Shown: positions 24,900 to 32,674, numbered from the stretch's first letter. The stretch is 46,716 bases of DNA from Flavipsychrobacter sp. (GCA_024508935.1 JANINW010000007.1:1-46716), one strand, 5' to 3'. The notes: generated by a model from the sequence alone, not told the origin. Made by a program: numbers and translations.

Positions 24900-26357
24900 A
24901 TGAGATCAAAGTTCATTCCCGTAGTTCTTACGGCCGCCCTTACCTCTGTAGCTACCTTATATATAGCAGGCCGTATGCAGGAGCGCATACCCTATTTTGC
25001 CGAAGCGCCTTCCTCAAAACAGTTGCCGGTAAACTATGCCCGTTTTACAGATGGAACGGTGCCTAAGTCTACCCCGGCGGTAGATTTCCAGAACGCTGCC
25101 GAGGCCTCTACCAAGGCCGTAGTACATGTAAAAACACAGATAAAAGCCCGTACCGTAGCTGCCGATGATGTTTTCGGGCGCATGTTCGGGCAGCAATATT
25201 ATATGCCGCCACAGGTAGGCTCGGGTTCGGGGGTGGTTATATCGCCCGATGGCTATATAGTTACCAACAACCACGTGGTAGCCGGTGCCGATGCCGTTAC
25301 CGTCACTTTTAATGACAGGCTGACAGCCGAAGCCAAAGTGATTTCAACCGATGCTTCAACTGATATAGCGGTACTGAAAGTAAATGAAAAGAACCTGCCA
25401 TATATGGAGTTTGGCAACAGCGATGATGTAAGGCTGGGACAATGGGTACTGGCGGTTGGTTATCCCCTCACCCTCGATGCCACCGTTACTGCCGGTATCG
25501 TTAGTGCCAAGGGCCGTTCCATAGGTATCAACCGTACCCAATCGGCTTCTGCCATCGAGTCGTTTATACAAACCGATGCTGCCGTAAACCCGGGTAACAG
25601 TGGTGGTGCCCTGGTGAATACCGATGGGCAACTCATAGGTATCAACTCAGCTATCGCCTCCCCTACAGGTTCGTATGCAGGTTATTCTTATGCCATACCT
25701 TCTAATATAGTACGCAAGGTGGTAAATGACCTGGTACAGTTCGGATCGGTACAGCGCGGTTACCTGGGTATTGAATACCTCGACCGTAAAACCGTTTCTC
25801 CGCAAAAACAGAAAGAACTAGGTATAGACCGTACCGAGGGTATATATATAGCAGGCGTACTACCCGATGGTGGTGCTGCCAAATCGGGACTGCAAAAAGG
25901 TGACTTTATTACGGCCATCAACGGCCAGCCGGTAAATACCGAGCCTGAACTGATGGAGCAGGTAGCCAGGTATAAACCCGGTGATAACCTGAGTGTTACT
26001 TATTTGAGGAATGGTAATACCAAGACCACTACCGTGGCCTTGAAGAAGCAGACCAACGAGGCTATAATGCTGGGTGCCAGCTTCAAATCGCTGACGGCCG
26101 AGGAGAAAAAGAAGTACGGCATTAATGGTGGCATAGTGGTAAGTGATGTGGGTAAAGGTGCCCTGGCCAAACAAACCCAGATGAAGAACGGCTTTGTAAT
26201 ACTGAGCGTGAACGACCAGCCGGTAGGTTCTGTGGCAGAGTTGCAGGGCATACTGGCCAGCCAGGCAGGTAATATACAGCTGGGCGGCTTCTACCCCGGT
26301 GCACGCGGTATGTATTATTATGGTATCAGCAATGTGGTATCAGGCAACGAGCAATAG
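24900..26357 (+). CDS. DegP/DegQ-type periplasmic serine protease (HtrA family)
   Basis: A 485-residue exported chaperone-protease. Seen: an N-terminal hydrophobic signal or anchor (residues 1-24). The trypsin-like domain has catalytic His125 in 'TNNHVV', Asp155 in 'STDIAVL' and Ser234 in 'NPGNSGGALV'. Two PDZ domains follow ('RGYLGIEYLDRKTVSPQKQK' onward; 'GGIVVSDVGKGALAKQTQMK' onward). Known: DegP-type enzymes degrade or refold misfolded envelope proteins and are needed under heat or oxidative stress. It is a single-gene unit with its own promoter and a strong terminator at 26381-26416. All catalytic residues are present. Confidence 0.95.
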   Translation: MRSKFIPVVLTAALTSVATLYIAGRMQERIPYFAEAPSSKQLPVNYARFTDGTVPKSTPAVDFQNAAEASTKAVVHVKTQIKARTVAADDVFGRMFGQQYYMPPQVGSGSGVVISPDGYIVTNNHVVAGADAVTVTFNDRLTAEAKVISTDASTDIAVLKVNEKNLPYMEFGNSDDVRLGQWVLAVGYPLTLDATVTAGIVSAKGRSIGINRTQSASAIESFIQTDAAVNPGNSGGALVNTDGQLIGINSAIASPTGSYAGYSYAIPSNIVRKVVNDLVQFGSVQRGYLGIEYLDRKTVSPQKQKELGIDRTEGIYIAGVLPDGGAAKSGLQKGDFITAINGQPVNTEPELMEQVARYKPGDNLSVTYLRNGNTKTTTVALKKQTNEAIMLGASFKSLTAEEKKKYGINGGIVVSDVGKGALAKQTQMKNGFVILSVNDQPVGSVAELQGILASQAGNIQLGGFYPGARGMYYYGISNVVSGNEQ

Positions 26358-26380
26358 GGATTTATATATTAAAATAAAAC

Positions 26381-26416
26381 GATAGCCTTTCCCGAAAAGA
26401 AAGGCTATCATTTTTC
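26381..26416 (+). terminator. Terminator after the HtrA-type protease
   Basis: Perfect 10-bp stem GATAGCCTTT / AAAGGCTATC (26381-26390 with 26400-26409) followed by ATTTTTC, 24 bases past the stop codon. Confidence 0.9.
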
Positions 26417-26518
26417 AACAAATAGCTACTGTAAAACGTTGCAGGGTTTGTACGTATTTTATTAACTTCAAACTGATAACATTTTCCGTTCGTAATTAGT
26501 AAAGCAGCGTAGAATAAT

Positions 26519-26526
26519 TATTTTTG
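26519..26526 (+). promoter_or_regulatory. Candidate -7 promoter element (TATTTTTG) of the dar pair
   Basis: TATTTTTG fits TAnnTTTG and lies 26 bases before the GTG start at 26553. The -33 region is not convincing. Confidence 0.45.
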
Positions 26527-26552
26527 CAAGCCAAATTGAATAAATTAAGATA

Positions 26553-27689
26553 GTGAGACCCGTTTATATTACACGTCTTTCAAAATATTTACCCAACGCC
26601 CCTGTTGGAAATGATGAGATGGAAGAAGTGCTGGGCATGGTTGGCAACAAACCATCGAAAGCACGCTCGATAGTGCTGCGCAACAATGGCATCAAAACCC
26701 GCTACTACGCATTGCGTGATGGTAAAAGCACGCATACCAATGTAGAAATGGCGGCAAACGCGGTGAAAGCCTTGTTTGACGATAAAACGCCTATATCTAA
26801 AATGGAGATACTGGCCGTGGGTACCAGCTCGCCCGAGCAGGTATTCCCCTCACAGGCTTCTATGATACATGGCGCACTGGGTATTCCGCAAAGAGTAGAA
26901 CTGATATCGGCTGCGGGCACCTGCTGCAGCAGTATACAGGCACTGAAATATGCCTTTATGGCCATAGGCAGCGGCATGGCCGAAACTGCTGTAGGCGTAG
27001 GCTCTGAAAAAATGAGCACCTGGATGCATGCTTCGCGCTTTGAGCACGAGGCAGAGAACCTCTCGCACCTGCAGGAGAACCCTTATATAGCTTTTGAAAA
27101 AGACTTCCTGCGCTGGATGCTGAGCGATGGCGCAGCGGCAGCATTGCTGCAGTCTGAACCGAATAAAGACGGACTGTCTATACGTATAGAATGGCTGGAG
27201 ACCACTTCTTTTGCCAACGAACTGGAGACCTGCATGTATGCCGGTGCTGTAAAGCAGCCCGATGGCAGCCTGAAGGGATGGAACGACCTGGACGTAGACG
27301 ACTGGACGAATGAAAGCGTTTTCTCTGTAAAGCAGGATACCCGTATACTGGGCGAGAACATTGTACCGAAAGGCGGTATATACCTGGCAGAGCTGATGCA
27401 AAAGCACAACCTGACGGTGGATATGGTAGATTACTACCTGCCCCACATGTCCAGCGAGTTCTTTAAAAAACAGATATACGAACACCATAAGAACATAGGT
27501 ATGGATATACCTTATGAAAAATGGTTCTATAACCTGCCTAAAGTAGGCAACGTGGGCAGTGCATCGGCCTACCTGATGCTGGAAGAAATGATGAACACAG
27601 GCATGCTGAAAAAAGGCGACCGCCTGCTGGTAATGGTACCTGAAAGCGCGCGTTTTGCGTATGCTTATATGTACCTTACCGTTGTATAA
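26553..27689 (+). CDS. darB: DarB-like ketosynthase III (dialkylresorcinol/cyclohexanedione synthase)
   Basis: A 378-residue thiolase-fold condensing enzyme of the KAS III family. Seen: nucleophile region 'ISAAGTCCSSIQAL' (Cys124 or Cys125), His298 in 'YYLPHMSS' and Asn333 in 'KVGNVGSASAYLML', the Cys-His-Asn triad. The gene begins with GTG: in-frame ATGs come only after 'RPVYITRLSKYLP', which is the conserved N-terminus. Known: in dialkylresorcinol and flexirubin pathways DarB joins two beta-ketoacyl units and cyclises them. The partner DarA lies 9 bases downstream. Ordinary FabH is less likely, because the C-terminal half differs and the pairing is diagnostic. The substrates would come from fatty acid synthesis. 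Confidence 0.82.
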   Translation: MRPVYITRLSKYLPNAPVGNDEMEEVLGMVGNKPSKARSIVLRNNGIKTRYYALRDGKSTHTNVEMAANAVKALFDDKTPISKMEILAVGTSSPEQVFPSQASMIHGALGIPQRVELISAAGTCCSSIQALKYAFMAIGSGMAETAVGVGSEKMSTWMHASRFEHEAENLSHLQENPYIAFEKDFLRWMLSDGAAAALLQSEPNKDGLSIRIEWLETTSFANELETCMYAGAVKQPDGSLKGWNDLDVDDWTNESVFSVKQDTRILGENIVPKGGIYLAELMQKHNLTVDMVDYYLPHMSSEFFKKQIYEHHKNIGMDIPYEKWFYNLPKVGNVGSASAYLMLEEMMNTGMLKKGDRLLVMVPESARFAYAYMYLTVV

Positions 27690-27698
27690 ACGGCTTAC

Positions 27699-28625
27699 AT
27701 GAAAAAGAGGATACTTGTACTGTACTATTCACAGAGCGGACAATTAAGGGACATACTGGATAGTATCACTTCTGATATTAAGGACAAAGCCGAGATAGAC
27801 TATGCTACCATAGAGCCGGTAATACCTTATGCCCTGCCCTGGAAGGCATCAACGTTTTTCGATACGATGCCCGAAACGGTACAGCACATACCCATAGCCA
27901 TGAAGCCCCTGCCCGAGGTGATAAAGAACAAGGATTATGATCTTGTCATCTTCGGTTACCAGTCATGGTTCCTCAATCCTTCTTTACCCATCAGTTCGTT
28001 TTTGCAAAGTGAGGATGCACAGTTTTTGAAAGGGAAAAATGTACTGACCGTAATAGGCTGCCGCAATATGTGGCTGCACGGGCAGGAAAAAGTAAAAGAA
28101 TATTTTCAGCAGATAGGTGCTAAGCTGGTAGGCAATATTGTACTTACCGATACCAATCCCAATCTTATTTCCGTACTTACCATTATACGCTGGTCTTTCC
28201 AGGGACAGAAAGAAGCATCGCGCTTCCTGCCTGCTGCCGGTGTACAGGATAATGATATACGCCGTGCATCGCGCTATGGTATGCCTATACTCAAACACCT
28301 GGAAGCGGACAAACTCGACGACCTGCAGAATGAATTGCTGATGATAGGCGCTATACAGCTAAAGCCCGGGCTTATCATTTTGGAAAGGCGTGGTGTTACC
28401 AATTTCCGTAAGTGGTCGAAGTTCATACGCGATAAAGGTGGCCCCGGTGCACCCGAAAGACAAGGACGCGTTACCATGTTCAAGCGACTGCTGATAGTGG
28501 CCATCTTCATACTCTCGCCTATTTCTTCGTTCACAGCATGGATACAACTGCAACTGCAAAAAAGCAGCCTGCTCCGCGATGTGGAGTACTTTAAAAAACT
28601 GGAACTGGTACCGGGAAAGTTTTAG
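27699..28625 (+). CDS. darA: DarA-like flavodoxin-fold aromatising enzyme
   Basis: A 308-residue protein with a flavodoxin-like N-terminal domain. Seen: 'ILVLYYSQSGQLRDIL' (residues 5-20) is an FMN-phosphate loop (T/S-x-S-G-x), and 'DLVIFGYQSWFLNPSLPISS' is the isoalloxazine-side loop. After residue about 200 the chain becomes basic ('FRKWSKFIRDKGG') and one hydrophobic segment near 262-284 (FKRLLIVAIFILSPISSFTA) may anchor it to the inner membrane. Known: DarA is described as the aromatase or condensing partner that turns the DarB product into a dialkylresorcinol. It directly follows darB (9-base gap). No acyl-carrier or aryl-polyene genes are near, so the pair stands alone. There is no terminator hairpin, and the palindromic repeat field starts 38 bases downstream. 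Confidence 0.82.
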   Translation: MKKRILVLYYSQSGQLRDILDSITSDIKDKAEIDYATIEPVIPYALPWKASTFFDTMPETVQHIPIAMKPLPEVIKNKDYDLVIFGYQSWFLNPSLPISSFLQSEDAQFLKGKNVLTVIGCRNMWLHGQEKVKEYFQQIGAKLVGNIVLTDTNPNLISVLTIIRWSFQGQKEASRFLPAAGVQDNDIRRASRYGMPILKHLEADKLDDLQNELLMIGAIQLKPGLIILERRGVTNFRKWSKFIRDKGGPGAPERQGRVTMFKRLLIVAIFILSPISSFTAWIQLQLQKSSLLRDVEYFKKLELVPGKF

Positions 28626-28663
28626 GGTATTTAGGATAGCACATCTACTTGCTCCTTTCTTCC

Positions 28664-28808
28664 CGTCATTGCGAGGAGGTAAGCCTATCCTTGTGCGTTT
28701 GCACCGACAAAGCAACTTCTCTCCGTGGAGTTAATCTCGCGAAATGAGTATCCACATTATGCAAGCCCGTATTAGCGCGAGATTGCTTCGCTATCGCTCG
28801 CAATGACG
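28664..28808. repeat. Palindromic repeat family A, full copy 1
   Basis: Begins CGTCATTGCGAGGAGG and ends CTCGCAATGACG, giving complementary outer arms. The inner arms are AATCTCGCG and CGCGAGATT with a 30-base loop. Compared with the other copies the left side is longer, because it has a second, inverted piece (TTTGCACCGACAAAGC). It follows the darA gene. Confidence 0.85.
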
Positions 28809-28858
28809 TGTGTTGTTGTATGTCATCCTCGCCTGCTTCCATTACTTACCCTTCTCCC

Positions 28859-28984
28859 CGTCATTGCGAGGAACGAAGCAATCTAGTCACGCGATGCTTG
28901 CACTCATATAGTATCCTGCGTTTGGATTAGATTGCTTTGTCAGCCGCCACTGCACAATGCCCGCCGGGCTTCCTCGCAATGACG
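28859..28984. repeat. Palindromic repeat family A, full copy 2
   Basis: Starts CGTCATTGCGAGGAACGAAGC and ends CCTCGCAATGACG. It is separated from copy 1 by about 50 bases (TGTTGTTGTATGTCATCCTC and on) that recur after this copy at 28987, giving a tandem period of 176 bases. Confidence 0.85.
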
Positions 28985-29034
28985 TGTGTTGTTGTATGTC
29001 ATCCTCGCTTGCTTCAATTACTTACCCTCCCTCC

Positions 29035-29090
29035 CGTCATTGCGAGGAGGAATCGACGAAGCAATCTCGCGAAATGAGTATCCAGGTTAT
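29035..29090. repeat. Family A left arm before the GIY-YIG gene
   Basis: CGTCATTGCGAGGAGG...GAAGCAATCTCGCG followed by AAATGAGTATCC, the normal left half of the repeat. The matching right half occurs only after the GIY-YIG gene, at 29442-29494. Confidence 0.85.
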
Positions 29091-29126
29091 TGAGAGAATC
29101 ATTCCCCCTTCCTTATCTTTAAAACC

Positions 29127-29429
29127 ATGTCTAAAGGAGGTGCCGTATATATAATGTCCTGCCCGGATAAAACAACATTATATGTTGGCGTGACTGCAGA
29201 CCTCTTTAATAGAGTTATCCAGCATAAAGAAAAATTTCATCCTGCAAGTTTTACCGCAAAATACAACTGCTCGCTGCTGGTATACTACAAATGGTTTGAG
29301 GGCATTGAGGAAGCTATTGCCGAAGAAAAACGTATAAAAGGTGGCAGTCGTAAAAAGAAAGTTCAGTTAATAGAAGCATCAAATGCAGGTTGGAAAGATC
29401 TGTTTGATTCAATAGACCCTTTATATTAA
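29127..29429 (+). CDS. GIY-YIG nuclease-family protein nested inside a family A repeat
   Basis: A 100-residue single-domain protein. Seen: the GIY-YIG signature as 'VYIM' (residues 7-10) and 'LYVGVT' (18-23), with catalytic-type Arg29 in 'DLFNRVIQHK', His33, the metal-ligand Glu67 in 'IAEEKRIKGG' and Asn86 near the end. This is the UvrC-N/Slx1-like minimal fold found as a stand-alone gene across Bacteroidota. Known: GIY-YIG domains cut DNA one strand at a time in homing enzymes, repair and transposition. The gene occupies the loop position of a palindromic repeat, with the left arm at 29035-29090 and the right arm at 29442-29494. This suggests, without proving it, a link between the nuclease and the repeat. 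Alternative: an ordinary gene that a repeat broke around. Confidence 0.88.
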   Translation: MSKGGAVYIMSCPDKTTLYVGVTADLFNRVIQHKEKFHPASFTAKYNCSLLVYYKWFEGIEEAIAEEKRIKGGSRKKKVQLIEASNAGWKDLFDSIDPLY

Positions 29430-29441
29430 TCAGCACTCATT

Positions 29442-29494
29442 ACGCGAGATTAGCTCCGCTGAGAGAAGTTGCTTCGCTGTCGCTCGCAATGACG
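29442..29494. repeat. Family A right arm after the GIY-YIG gene
   Basis: Starts CGCGAGATTAGCTCC and ends CGCTCGCAATGACG, the inverted partner of the arm at 29035-29090. It begins 12 bases after the gene's stop codon. Confidence 0.85.
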
Positions 29495-29503
29495 TGAGGG
29501 GTA

Positions 29504-29854
29504 CTACTGCTTCTTCATTACAAACTTCGCTACATCGGTGTAGCGCTCTGCCGACTGGGCGTAGATGATGTACAGGCCGTTCTGTTCCTTGTTCAGGTCT
29601 ATGCTTACCTGCTTTTTATCTACAGGCATAGATACTACGGTCTGACCTATGGCGTTATATATCTTTACGTAAGTGTAGGTGTGGTTATCGTCGAAGCGGA
29701 TGTTGAGCACACCGGTGCACGGATTGGGGTACAGCATGGTCTTATCTATATGCTGGTACACAGGCGCTACATCGCCCTTGCCCGATTGTGCAAATGCATT
29801 TACCGAACCCATTATGGCTATTGCTAACGCTGCAGTGCTGTATATCTTCCTCAT
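29504..29854 (-). CDS. Short T9SS type A sorting-domain protein with almost no cargo
   Basis: A 116-residue exported protein. Seen: signal peptide at about residues 1-22 ('MRKIYSTAALAIAIMGSVNA', then FA). About 15 residues later comes the type IX secretion signal: 'YPNPCTGVLNIRF', 'YTYVKIYNAIGQTVVSM' and 'GLYIIYAQSAERYTDVAKFV' ending MKKQ. These are the conserved A, B and C boxes of Por/T9SS type A domains. Such domains are normally the tail of large exported enzymes or adhesins, yet here nothing else is present. Possible explanations are a decayed gene, a surface-exposed mini-protein or a competitor of the sorting machinery. The frame is intact. It lies 10 bases from the right arm of the GIY-YIG repeat. 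Confidence 0.85.
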   Translation of the reverse strand: MRKIYSTAALAIAIMGSVNAFAQSGKGDVAPVYQHIDKTMLYPNPCTGVLNIRFDDNHTYTYVKIYNAIGQTVVSMPVDKKQVSIDLNKEQNGLYIIYAQSAERYTDVAKFVMKKQ

Positions 29855-29936
29855 AGGGTAATGCTTTCGTAGTACAAGATAGCTAAATATTTAATAAATC
29901 ATGCCATAAAGGCGCTGAAACGGTATTAAACCTTTA

Positions 29937-30464
29937 TTAACCCGGCAAATTCACCCTTTCCAGCAGCTCCAGTACCCCATGTTCGAAGCTGATAATGTCT
30001 ATAGCCGCTACCCTGCCTTTTATGGAAAAGTCCTGCGCATTCCATTCGTCCACCATGCGTTTTATCTCCTGCTTATCGGTGCCGTTGGCTATTTCTATAT
30101 GCGGTATATAGTCTATATCCAGGCGGTGATGGTGGGCCAGCCTGCCGCTGTATAGCTTGTCGTGCAGCCTTACCAGTTTGCTATAACCCTCGTCGGGCAC
30201 CAGGAAGGCAAAATAGTTTTCGCTGAAACTATCTTTATTGATGGTACAACATTGTAGCGCGAACGAAAATGCCTTTGTGCCCTGCAACTGTTGTTTTATT
30301 TCCGCAACAAAATCTTCGCGGCTATGGTCATCCACCATAAACACCAGCGTAAAATGCGGGTCTATCATGCTATACAGGCGGTCGTGCTGCCTGCGCCATG
30401 CCTGTATGCGCTCATAGTCTGCTGCATTGTCCAGCTGCGGGTAGGCTACTACGTATAGTCTCAT
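29937..30464 (-). CDS. 2H phosphoesterase / 2'-5' RNA ligase-like protein
   Basis: A 175-residue cytosolic protein of the 2H phosphoesterase superfamily. Seen: the first HxT motif is 'DPHFTLVF' (His37, Thr39). The second is 'IPHIEIA' (His122), where Thr/Ser of the consensus is Glu124. Known: two HxT/S motifs face each other and hydrolyse or form 2'-5' bonds or cyclic phosphates in RNA or nucleotides. The Glu at the second motif may weaken or change activity; several annotated homologues also depart there, so loss of function is not certain. It stands alone and leftward between the T9SS mini-protein and a divergent lipoprotein gene. Confidence 0.78.
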   Translation of the reverse strand: MRLYVVAYPQLDNAADYERIQAWRRQHDRLYSMIDPHFTLVFMVDDHSREDFVAEIKQQLQGTKAFSFALQCCTINKDSFSENYFAFLVPDEGYSKLVRLHDKLYSGRLAHHHRLDIDYIPHIEIANGTDKQEIKRMVDEWNAQDFSIKGRVAAIDIISFEHGVLELLERVNLPG

Positions 30465-30553
30465 ACCGCTAATGTAAGTATGTTTTTATATGACAATAAA
30501 ATAAATCACGCACCTGTTGCGTATATTTAATATACAAAAATCCCTACGGCTCT

Positions 30554-31384
30554 ATGTCCAGGCATACTATTATCCTTTCATTGTTCATTGTACTGCTGGC
30601 AGCCTGCAGTAAAAAAGACAAACCACAACCCGGTACTACTTACAACTATACCAGCACCATCAAGGTACGCAACCATATGGACGATGCCATCAACCTGGCG
30701 TTTTATAAAACCCGCAATGATTATATACACAACATAAACCCCATAGCTACTGCACATATAGCGGTGGGAGATGTGTACAGTGCTACTTTTACCAATGCTG
30801 CCGATTCGGTACTGTACTACGACTGGTATACCGACGACCATTTATACAGCAACTGGGGGCAAAATCATTATTTCAATGCCATAATACTACTCAAGGGCAC
30901 CGCCGGTGACACCGATGTAACGGTCCGTTACGGTTATGATTACTGGACGGCACTTGCCAACAAAGCGGGAGACTCGCTGGTGATAGAGCCATACTATAAC
31001 TACGACTATGGCATGCGCGATTATCTTATCCACTTCAACAAGGTAGAGACCAAATGGCGTTGCGTGTATTGCTATTTCTACAACGGTACACTCGACTGGA
31101 AGACAGCGCCGGACTGGCAGAAGGATATGCGCATGACCATAAGGAAAGATCAGCAATACTTCTTCACCGGTTTCGATGCCTACGCAACACCCCTGGATAT
31201 TGAGGGTGGCATTACAAGGTTCCAGCCGGTTACAGACCAGTTTACGCCCGGCACCTGGTATATACAAAACTGGAACAACAATAAAAGTAATGCAAGCTAT
31301 ATACGCGTACGCCACCACCCTGCCGGCACCGATACGCTGGAGGTACAGTACAGTAACGGCTACTATTATTTTACCGAAGAATAG
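30554..31384 (+). CDS. Lipoprotein of unknown function
   Basis: A 276-residue secreted protein. Seen: signal peptide with lipobox 'LLAAC' and lipidated Cys18, then a charged Lys/Asp linker (SKKDKPQPG). The mature part is rich in Tyr, Trp and Asp ('YDWYTDDHLYSNWGQNHYF', 'WYIQNWNNNKSNASYIRVRH') and probably all-beta. I do not recognise a domain. The low charge after the Cys (+3 Lys) does not match the acidic signal that sends lipoproteins to the surface in some Bacteroidota. The gene's stop is overlapped for 19 bases by the convergent DUF6371 gene. Confidence 0.75.
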   Translation: MSRHTIILSLFIVLLAACSKKDKPQPGTTYNYTSTIKVRNHMDDAINLAFYKTRNDYIHNINPIATAHIAVGDVYSATFTNAADSVLYYDWYTDDHLYSNWGQNHYFNAIILLKGTAGDTDVTVRYGYDYWTALANKAGDSLVIEPYYNYDYGMRDYLIHFNKVETKWRCVYCYFYNGTLDWKTAPDWQKDMRMTIRKDQQYFFTGFDAYATPLDIEGGITRFQPVTDQFTPGTWYIQNWNNNKSNASYIRVRHHPAGTDTLEVQYSNGYYYFTEE

Positions 31385-32253
31385 ATCTCGTTTTCCAGCA
31401 GCCAGTCGGCTATATCGTAGCCGGTGCTGAAGGTGCCTGTTTCTAATAGCCTGCTCACCCTGCAGCCGGGTATGCCTGCCGCTACAGCTGCCCAGCGATC
31501 GTACACACCGGCATCGGGGTACAGTATTACCTTGTGGCCATGCAGTACTTTGCAGCGTGCAGTGCTAAGGTTGCCCACACTGCCGCTGGCCAGCCACAGG
31601 TACTGCGGCATAAGCGCTGCTGCCACCAATGCGGTCTTTTCACTTTCTACTATGGCTACGGGCAGCGTATTACCCTTCAGCAGGTGCTCGCCAAACAAAC
31701 ATTGTACCAGCGTATAATTGTCTTGCTGCATAATGCGGTGTACCCAGCTTATATGGTTGTAAGGCTGCTTTACCCGCCTGCCGCTATGCGCATCATACAG
31801 CATTACCTTACCGCCGCGTATGCGCCCGCCTATATCGCGCTGCCAGAAAACGGTGCTGCCCGGCCAGTACTTGTGCGTGCCCACACCATAGCGCTGTACC
31901 AGTGCAGCTACTACTGCCGCACCCAGCTTGCCCGCCAGGAACTGCACCAGGTGATTGTGCTCATAGCCCGCCATGGTGCTGCTATATACTTCGGTAGCCG
32001 TGACCGATGCCACCAGTGCAGGCGGTGTATACACCGGTGCATTAAAGACTTTTTCTTTTTCATTTTTTCTTCCTGCTTTTTTATGGTAGCCGCATTCCAC
32101 CTCGCGGTTGCAGCGGCCTATATCATCGCCCAGGTGTTGGTTAGTGTAGGTATCTATATAGCGTACAAACACACGCTGCTTCCCGCACTGCGGACAAGTA
32201 TAACGGCTGCCCACGCCCTTATAAGGCTCCAGCCGGTAACGATAGGTTTTCAT
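31366..32253 (-). CDS. DUF6371 / Toprim-like mobile-element primase
   Basis: A 295-residue protein. Seen: an N-terminal zinc finger with C-x2-C 'YTCPQCGKQRVF' and later 'GRCNREVECGYHKK', then a linker, then a C-terminal Toprim-like core. The core has 'VAIVESEKTALVAAAL' (acidic Glu) and 'KVILYPDAGVYDRWAAVA' (Asp), as in DnaG-type primases. This arrangement is usual in DUF6371 proteins of Bacteroidota phages, plasmids and integrative elements. The open frame extends to 32373, but the extension reads through palindromic repeat sequence, so ATG 32253 (MKTYRYRLEPYKG) is used. Inferred role: initiating element DNA replication with the RepA-like ATPase at 34455-35501. No integrase is present, so the element looks partial. 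Confidence 0.8.
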   Translation of the reverse strand: MKTYRYRLEPYKGVGSRYTCPQCGKQRVFVRYIDTYTNQHLGDDIGRCNREVECGYHKKAGRKNEKEKVFNAPVYTPPALVASVTATEVYSSTMAGYEHNHLVQFLAGKLGAAVVAALVQRYGVGTHKYWPGSTVFWQRDIGGRIRGGKVMLYDAHSGRRVKQPYNHISWVHRIMQQDNYTLVQCLFGEHLLKGNTLPVAIVESEKTALVAAALMPQYLWLASGSVGNLSTARCKVLHGHKVILYPDAGVYDRWAAVAAGIPGCRVSRLLETGTFSTGYDIADWLLENEIYSSVK

Positions 32254-32318
32254 AGGTTGATAGGTTTTGATGATGATGTGGTGATGTATGGCTCTTACTC
32301 CTGTCATTCCCCCTCTCC

Positions 32319-32355
32319 CGTCATTGCGAGCGACAGCCCAACCAGGGCCGTCATT
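32319..32355. repeat. Family A partial copy (extension of copy 3)
   Basis: CGTCATTGCGAGCGACAGCC then ACCAGGGCCGTCATTCC. The same extension, with near-identical sequence, precedes the copy at 32811 (see 32761-32798). This shows that the unit was duplicated as a block. Confidence 0.7.
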
Positions 32356-32367
32356 CCTTCTTACTCC

Positions 32368-32494
32368 CGTCATTGCGAGCGACGGCGAAGCAATCTCGCG
32401 GAATGAGTATCAACGTTATGCAAGCCCATATTAGCGCAAGATTGCTTTGTCGGTGCCGGCGCACAGGGGCTATGCTTTACCTCCTCGCAATGAC
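32368..32494. repeat. Palindromic repeat family A, full copy 3
   Basis: Outer arms CGTCATTGCGAGCGACGGCG and CTCCTCGCAATGACG, inner arms AATCTCGCG and the variant GCGCAAGATT, and loop ATGCAAGCCC. About 127 bases long. Confidence 0.85.
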
Positions 32495-32533
32495 GTGGTG
32501 TGGTGTTCATTGTTTCCGTCATTCCTCCTCTCC

Positions 32534-32664
32534 CGTCATTGCGAGCGATAGCGAAGCAATCTCGCGGAATGAGGGTTACTCACGTCTAGCAGGTACATGT
32601 TTACTCGAGATTGCTTTGTCGGTGCCGGCACACAGGGGGCTATGCTTACCTCCGCGCAATGACG
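32534..32664. repeat. Palindromic repeat family A, full copy 4
   Basis: Outer arms CGTCATTGCGAGCGATAGCG and CCGCGCAATGACG. Its loop (ACGTCTAGCAGGTACATG) differs from the ATGCAAGCCC loop of copies 1, 3 and 5, so loop sequences vary while arms are kept. Confidence 0.85.
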
Positions 32665-32674
32665 TGGTGTGTGG

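Noticed and set aside
26553-28625. Complete flexirubin cluster
   Set aside because: Only darB and darA are present; no aryl-polyene ketosynthases, acyl carriers or tyrosine ammonia-lyase are in view.
28664-29090. CRISPR array (regular repeats near 28.7-29.1 kb)
   Set aside because: The repeats are palindromic, 126 bases or longer, with variable spacing and no uniform short spacers; no cas genes are seen.
28957-29154. 65-codon frame before the GIY-YIG gene
   Set aside because: It is made of repeat sequence and has no independent support.
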